From positions 1-27,883 of the forward strand of contig DMYM01000431.1 of the NCBI GenBank assembly GCA_003483645.1: a stretch of DNA of 27,883 bases, in the 5' to 3' direction. Both the position numbers and the translations under genes were made by a program. Source of the stretch: Verrucomicrobiales bacterium. GTDB taxonomy: Bacteria > Verrucomicrobiota > Verrucomicrobiia > Verrucomicrobiales > Akkermansiaceae. Below the pieces are notes generated by a model. The model was given only the letters and a program-made list of their open reading frames with translations. It did no database searches and was not told where the DNA came from. Positions 24,108 to 27,883 of the stretch are shown here, piece by piece. Position 1 is the stretch's first letter; the number at the start of each line of letters is the position of its first letter.

Positions 24108-24251
24108 TGATGGTATTCGATGAATTTCAGGGCTTGAGGTCAAGCTGTTGGAGCATCGACTCCCGTCACATGAATCCGCTACGAGGCCAAGCCAGGGCCG
24201 AACAGAAGAATCCGTCTTACCATTGAGCGCCCGGTGGAGTCGCTCCAACTG

Positions 24252-25214
24252 CTACCGGGAAAGATTCTTGTCTCCCTCTTCCCCCATCCTGACCTCCAAC
24301 CCCTCGTTACCGCCCACCACGTAGTCACTCCGTGACTCCCGGGCCAGTGCTGCCATGGCACAGCCTCTTTTCAGGGCAAGATCCACCTCGTCCTCCAGAA
24401 GCGAGTAGAGCACACCGGCTGCAAAGGCATCCCCGGCCCCGATCGGGCTGACCACCTCGGACGGGAAGGCCCCGTGGTCACACAAATAGTCGTCCAGTAG
24501 GGCCCGGGCCCCAAGCGAACCCCGGGTGAGGATCACATTGGCAATTCCAAAGTCATTCTGGAGGCGGTGCAATTCGTCGTCGGGATCTCCCGTGCGTTCC
24601 CATACCGTCCCCAGGTCGTCCTGCCCGATGAAGAGCACGTCAATTCCGCTGATGATGGTGGAAAGAACCTCGCGGGCCCGGGCCGGCTCCCAGAGCTTGG
24701 CACGATAATTCACATCGAAGGAGACCCGCACCCCGGCCTTGCGTGCCAGCTGCACCGCTTCCAGCACGGTGTGCCGGCAGTCCTCCGAGAGGGCCGGGGT
24801 GATCCCGGTGGCATGAAAGAAGGTGCTTTGCTGCAGAGCAGCCAGGTCTACTTCCTGGATCTTGAACGATTCCACCGCCGCCCCGGCCCGGTCGTATGTG
24901 ACCATCGTCCGGTTCCCGCCAAGCCCGGCCTCCACCCACATCTGTTCGTTACGCCCACTCTCGCTCCAGAAGACGGAGGAGACATCCACGCCGTGGGCGC
25001 GAATTCCCGAGACGATGCGCTCCCCGAGGGATGTGCGTGCCACCTTGGAATGCCAGGCCACCCGCTTCCCTAGTCGCGCGAGCGCAATCGCGCAGTTGGA
25101 CTCCGCCCCCGCAATGTCGAGACGGATTCCCTCGCTTGAGAGGAGAGGGGCACCCGATTCGGTGGTGAGGCTCAACATCGTCGAACCGAGGGTGGTGAGA
25201 TCCCAGGTTTTCAT
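24252..25214 (-). CDS. PfkB family sugar kinase, 2-keto-3-deoxygluconate kinase-like
   Basis: A 320-aa ribokinase-family kinase, probably cytosolic. The N-terminal glycine/asparagine segment DIAGAESNCAIALARLG (33-49) is the PfkB substrate-binding signature. VSFDVNYRAKLW (164-175) with D-x-N-x-R-x-x-LW is typical of 2-keto-3-deoxygluconate kinases, and SPIGAGDAFAAG (256-267) carries the anion hole and catalytic base D262. It would phosphorylate 2-keto-3-deoxy-D-gluconate to the 6-phosphate, a step in breakdown of pectin, alginate or gluconate; fructokinase or another ketose specificity is possible, because the aldolase partner is not nearby. I start at the ATG at 25214 (MKTWDLTTLG); an ATG six codons upstream exists but adds only a hydrophilic stub. 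The neighbours are a glycosyltransferase (73 bp upstream) and an exported oxidoreductase (downstream), which do not fix the pathway. Length is normal. Confidence 0.85.
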   Translation of the reverse strand: MKTWDLTTLGSTMLSLTTESGAPLLSSEGIRLDIAGAESNCAIALARLGKRVAWHSKVARTSLGERIVSGIRAHGVDVSSVFWSESGRNEQMWVEAGLGGNRTMVTYDRAGAAVESFKIQEVDLAALQQSTFFHATGITPALSEDCRHTVLEAVQLARKAGVRVSFDVNYRAKLWEPARAREVLSTIISGIDVLFIGQDDLGTVWERTGDPDDELHRLQNDFGIANVILTRGSLGARALLDDYLCDHGAFPSEVVSPIGAGDAFAAGVLYSLLEDEVDLALKRGCAMAALARESRSDYVVGGNEGLEVRMGEEGDKNLSR

Positions 25215-25287
25215 CTTATGCAAGAGACACACTACCCGGACCGTCCATTGTCGGATCCCGCCGGAGTGAAAGGGAAGGCGTCCGCAC

Positions 25288-27180
25288 CTAGGAGTGAGGC
25301 GGGTCCACCCGGTCCGGACTGGCAGGAGCTACCACAGGCACCTGACGATCGTCCTGTCCTTCCACTTCCGCCGCCAGCGGCATGGCCGCAATACCAGCGG
25401 CCGCGGCACCAGCCAGAAGCTGCTTGCGCTTGTTGGGGTGTCCGAAGCGCTCCCGGCGAATGACGAGCGAGTTCCTGTCGTGGATGCGGTAGATCACGTT
25501 GCGCACCTCGTCATCGCGGAAGAACTCGCCACCCGCCTTGAAAATGCGGTGCCAGAGATGATAGTCGTCGGCCCCGAGACCCACCGCGCGCTCCTGGTAG
25601 TTGCCCGCCTTGAGCGCAATCTTCGTCCGCATGGTGACCGACGAATGCGGCAGCATATTGTCGTCCGAGTTGCCGGTGAACATGGTCTCCAACGGCTTGT
25701 TGGGCCAGTGCAGGCGCGGGGTGATCTCTCCTTCCTGCAGGGTGTTGAGAAGGCAGCCGTAAACATCCACCCCCTTCTGATCAAGGGTCTGGACCGCCCG
25801 CTCAAGGTAGGTGGGCAGGAGCTGATCGTCGTAGTCGAGGGGTTTGTAAAACTCCGTTTCGCAACGTTCGAGAGCCTGCCGATGCAGCCAGCTGCAATGT
25901 TCGATGTCGGCCTCGAGACCAGTGCATATCAGCGGCAGGTCATAACGTGCGGCCAGTTTCTCGCCCAGCGACCACGGGCCATCGACCAGGAGAACAGTCT
26001 TGAACCTGCGGCAGGTCTGGGTCGCGATACTGTTGATAGCTTCGTCAAGATAGGAAACGTCCACCCCGTCGTGGATGCGAACGCCAAAAGTCACGCGTGC
26101 GTCTTCATGCTGCAGCCCGGTATGAGTGAGCCTCGCCAGGACCGGGCGATAGGAGCGAGCGTAGTTGGAACCAAGCGAGAGCTGATCCATGGAGGCGAGG
26201 CACTTGACCGGGTCGAGCCTGGCCGCCTTGAGGATGGCACGGTGCGCCACCTTCGCCAGTCGCCTGGGATTGTCGTTCCAGTCGATGAGGTAACCATTCT
26301 GGCCGTTCCTGATGAAATCCGCGATGCCACACGTTTTCGTCACCACTACCGGGATGCTGCAGCTCAGGGCTTCGGCGGCGGTGAGGAGGAATCCTTCCTT
26401 CCGGCTGTTGCCCAGCAGGACGTGGCAACCCTCCAAACGATGGCGATAACTCAGGGCATTGAAGTCGAGCGGCCGGATATCGAACCGATCCATCACCCCC
26501 AGCTTGCGCGCCAGTTTCATGACGGCCTCCATCGCTTCACTCTGCACCCGGAGCGTGTAGTCCAGGCCCGCGGTTTCAGCGCCGGTCCAGGCCCGCACCA
26601 CAAGACGTGGGTTTTCGGCGAGGAGGTAGGGCAGGGTCATCAACCCCTTGTCTTCAAGTGGCCGTCCCATCCAGCCCACCACGATGCGTCCCTGGGGATC
26701 GTAATTTCCCTTCACCATGCAGAACTCGGTCACCGGCGGAGGGAGAATCCCCCCATCAACATGATCATTCTCGTCAATCCACTGCCCGTAGCGATCCATC
26801 ACCTTTTGAGAAACACCCGCCACCGTCATTCCCCGACGACCCGCATACGCCTTGCTGAAATAACGCCAACCCGCCTCGTCCCATGAATGGAGCACCAGCG
26901 AGGTCGGTCTCTCCGGCAGGCCCTCGAGGTTGCCATAGCTCAAGAACCACGCACTCGGGTCATTGGGTGCCACCCGGGTGATCTCGCCACACGCGAACCC
27001 GTTCTCAACTGCCCTGTCGAGAAGCGGCGTGTCATGGGACTGGCAATAGAGGGTGGTGCGATCACGAACCCACTCCGGCAACGTTTCAATGTAACGCAAG
27101 ACCGCAGTCTGGGCCCCTCCCAGGGCCATATTGTGACTCACGAAGCAGGGAGCAATCTGAGGGAGCATGGTGTGCGACAT
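25288..27180 (-). CDS. Two-domain glycosyltransferase: GT4-type domain followed by GT2-type domain
   Basis: A 630-aa protein. The first half is GT-B/GT4-like: VSHNMALGGAQTAV at the N-terminus (GGAQ at 21-24), GWMGRPLEDKG (169-179) between the Rossmann halves, then GNSRKEGFLLTAAEAL (257-272) with the nucleotide-binding E-x7-E and PVVVTKTCGIADFI. The second half (~362-573) is GT-A/GT2-like: VTFGVRIHDG, then the chain FKTVLLVDG, and KPLDYDDQLLP (447-457) supplying the acidic metal-binding residues; GADDYHLWHRI is the likely base region. Such proteins probably add two sugars in sequence to a surface polysaccharide or glycan; donor and acceptor are unknown. The end is odd: after RFGHPNKRKQ comes LLAGAAAAGIAAMPLAAEVE (~587-606) and a proline-rich tail, resembling an export signal placed at the wrong end. 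I start at 27180 (MSHTMLPQIAP); 27168 or 27261 are alternatives. It is divergent from the DUF1549 gene at 27491. Confidence 0.8.
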   Translation of the reverse strand: MSHTMLPQIAPCFVSHNMALGGAQTAVLRYIETLPEWVRDRTTLYCQSHDTPLLDRAVENGFACGEITRVAPNDPSAWFLSYGNLEGLPERPTSLVLHSWDEAGWRYFSKAYAGRRGMTVAGVSQKVMDRYGQWIDENDHVDGGILPPPVTEFCMVKGNYDPQGRIVVGWMGRPLEDKGLMTLPYLLAENPRLVVRAWTGAETAGLDYTLRVQSEAMEAVMKLARKLGVMDRFDIRPLDFNALSYRHRLEGCHVLLGNSRKEGFLLTAAEALSCSIPVVVTKTCGIADFIRNGQNGYLIDWNDNPRRLAKVAHRAILKAARLDPVKCLASMDQLSLGSNYARSYRPVLARLTHTGLQHEDARVTFGVRIHDGVDVSYLDEAINSIATQTCRRFKTVLLVDGPWSLGEKLAARYDLPLICTGLEADIEHCSWLHRQALERCETEFYKPLDYDDQLLPTYLERAVQTLDQKGVDVYGCLLNTLQEGEITPRLHWPNKPLETMFTGNSDDNMLPHSSVTMRTKIALKAGNYQERAVGLGADDYHLWHRIFKAGGEFFRDDEVRNVIYRIHDRNSLVIRRERFGHPNKRKQLLAGAAAAGIAAMPLAAEVEGQDDRQVPVVAPASPDRVDPPHS

Positions 27181-27260
27181 GGTAAGGATCGGTGAACTGT
27201 CGAGGGGCGCAGAGTTTACCGAACTCGGCCGCCGCTGGCAACAACCGCGCGACGTGCCCA

Positions 27261-27266
27261 TATAAT
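27261..27266 (+). promoter_or_regulatory. Possible -10 element (TATAAT)
   Basis: This is a perfect -10 hexamer on the (+) strand, 225 bases upstream of the ATG at 27491. There is no good -35 at 16-18 bases (27238-27243 reads GCAACA). The overlapping (-) strand TATATG with TTGGAC 19 bases further up could equally serve the glycosyltransferase. Chance occurrence in an AT-rich spacer is possible. Confidence 0.25.
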
Positions 27267-27341
27267 CCTACGGTGGTAATTCAGTCCAAAATATTCAAAT
27301 TTCGTGCCAGGATCCCATTTTCCCCGGTTTTACCCCGATCT

Positions 27342-27359
27342 GTCACTACATGAAGTGAC
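27342..27359. promoter_or_regulatory. Inverted repeat GTCACT-N6-AGTGAC, possible operator
   Basis: GTCACT (27342-27347) and AGTGAC (27354-27359) are perfect reverse complements with spacer ACATGA. The 18-bp dyad sits between divergent genes, 132 bases before the DUF1549 start, at a position suited to a dimeric regulator. The half-site TCAC/GTGA also occurs in the dyad upstream of the other DUF1549 gene (13320-13339). Confidence 0.3.
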
Positions 27360-27490
27360 TCGCAGCCAACGCAAACCAATCAGGGTGGGTCGATCCGTAA
27401 AATGCGGGAAAATGTTCAGGTGACGACAACGGTGCTGTCGCGCTGTAGAATTCCTCCGAGCTGACTTAAACTGTTCCCGAGTTCGCCCCC

Positions 27491-27883
27491 ATGAAGCCCT
27501 GCCCCCCCGTCACGGTTCTCTGCCTCGTGTTCACGACGGCAGGGAGTCTCGTGGGCGGGGAGAAACTCCACTGGTCCTTTCAGGAACTGCGGAAACCCGG
27601 TCTGCCTTCTCCCTCACAGGATGGCTGGGGTCACAACGAGATCGACCGATTCGTGAGCGGTCCCCTGCGGGCGGCGGGACTGGAACCCAACTCCCGGGCA
27701 GCCCCTCTCACCCTTCTCCGCCGCCTCACCCTTGACCTCACCGGCCTCCCCCCGACCCTCGGGGAAATCGAACGCTTCGAGTCTGCGGTACATGACCAGG
27801 GTCCGGATCAGGCCTACCTTGGACTCGTCAATCGCCTTCTTGCTTCACCCCATTACGGGGAACGCTGGGGACGTCACTGGCTC
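27491..27883 (+). CDS. DUF1549 family protein, N-terminal part, truncated by window end
   Basis: From the ATG at 27491 the frame stays open for 131 codons to the edge, so there is no stop in view. The product starts with a short signal-like segment (residues ~1-23, PPVTVLCLVFTTAGSLVGG). Next comes LHWSFQELRKPGLP, then HNEIDRFVSGPLRAAGLEP (~50-68), LTLLRRLTLDLTGLPPT (~75-91) and LLASPHYGERWGRHWL at the edge. This matches the N-terminal part of DUF1549 (W-x-F-x-x-L-x-x-P; N-x-ID-x-F; RR-x-x-x-DL-x-GLPPT; SPxYGERWxRHWLD). Unlike the DUF1549 protein at 13417, there is no planctomycete cytochrome domain with CxxCH before it. It is therefore the short, cytochrome-less architecture, and a DUF1553 domain and a DUF1501 neighbour are expected beyond the edge. 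The start is supported by the signal-like segment and by being the first ATG; no Shine-Dalgarno is present. Confidence 0.85.
   Translation, partial: MKPCPPVTVLCLVFTTAGSLVGGEKLHWSFQELRKPGLPSPSQDGWGHNEIDRFVSGPLRAAGLEPNSRAAPLTLLRRLTLDLTGLPPTLGEIERFESAVHDQGPDQAYLGLVNRLLASPHYGERWGRHWL

Larger units (their letters stand above)
27181..27490. other. 310-bp divergent intergenic region without a gene
   Basis: It separates the glycosyltransferase (-) from the DUF1549 gene (+) and should hold both promoters. It contains a perfect TATAAT at 27261-27266 (+), an AT-rich block around 27281-27300, and a perfect inverted repeat at 27342-27359. The base composition is more AT-rich than the flanking genes. No small gene or RNA structure was recognised. 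Confidence 0.6.

Noticed and set aside
1..27883. CRISPR arrays, tRNA/rRNA genes, insertion sequences or attachment sites
   Set aside because: No regularly spaced direct repeats, cloverleaf-like segments, transposase motifs or terminal inverted repeats were seen by reading; a computational scan was not possible.

Overview
The window reads as chromosomal DNA of a GC-rich bacterium of the Planctomycetota-Verrucomicrobiota-Chlamydiota superphylum, most likely a verrucomicrobium. The reasons are the co-occurrence of planctomycete-type cytochrome/DUF1549/DUF1553 proteins, DUF1501 proteins with twin-arginine signals, a Tat-exported Gfo/Idh/MocA oxidoreductase, a sialate O-acetylesterase-type protein, and very large secreted proteins combining lamin-tail domains with a CotH kinase domain and ending in thrombospondin type 3 repeats. 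No rRNA, tRNA, CRISPR array, transposase or phage gene was recognised. This taxonomic reading is inference from gene content only.

Layout. Positions 1-1172 (+) hold the 3' end of a SASA-family esterase and a complete SAM hydrolase (DUF62 family). Positions 1209-13073 (-) hold two adjacent, clearly paralogous secreted proteins of 2100 and 1784 aa (lamin-tail, CBM-like, CotH, PKD, concanavalin-like, lamin-tail, TSP3). The longer one carries about 316 extra residues: a galactose-binding-like module plus one more lamin-tail domain. A 343-bp divergent intergenic region with several dyads separates them from a (+) cluster at 13417-19064: a cytochrome/DUF1549/DUF1553 protein followed by two different DUF1501 proteins.

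From 19148 to 27180 everything is on the (-) strand. In transcription order: a GT4-GT2 two-domain glycosyltransferase, a KDG-kinase-like PfkB sugar kinase, a Tat-exported Gfo/Idh/MocA oxidoreductase, a Rieske protein, a cytochrome b fused to a di-haem cytochrome c, and a DUF502 membrane protein. A 310-bp divergent region then precedes the 5' end of a second DUF1549 gene (+), which runs off the right edge and starts at 27491.

How the genes fit together. The Rieske gene and the b-c fusion gene supply all redox centres of a quinol:cytochrome c oxidoreductase in two genes (2Fe-2S, two b haems, two c haems). The DUF1549/DUF1553 and DUF1501 proteins are a partner set characteristic of this superphylum, all exported, with unknown activity. 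The CotH/lamin-tail giants are probably cell-surface or secreted. The kinase, oxidoreductase and esterase fit sugar or sugar-acid catabolism. No Shine-Dalgarno core (GGAGG or AGGAG) was seen within 20 bases of any chosen start. Start choices therefore rest on signal peptides and family N-termini, not on ribosome binding sites.
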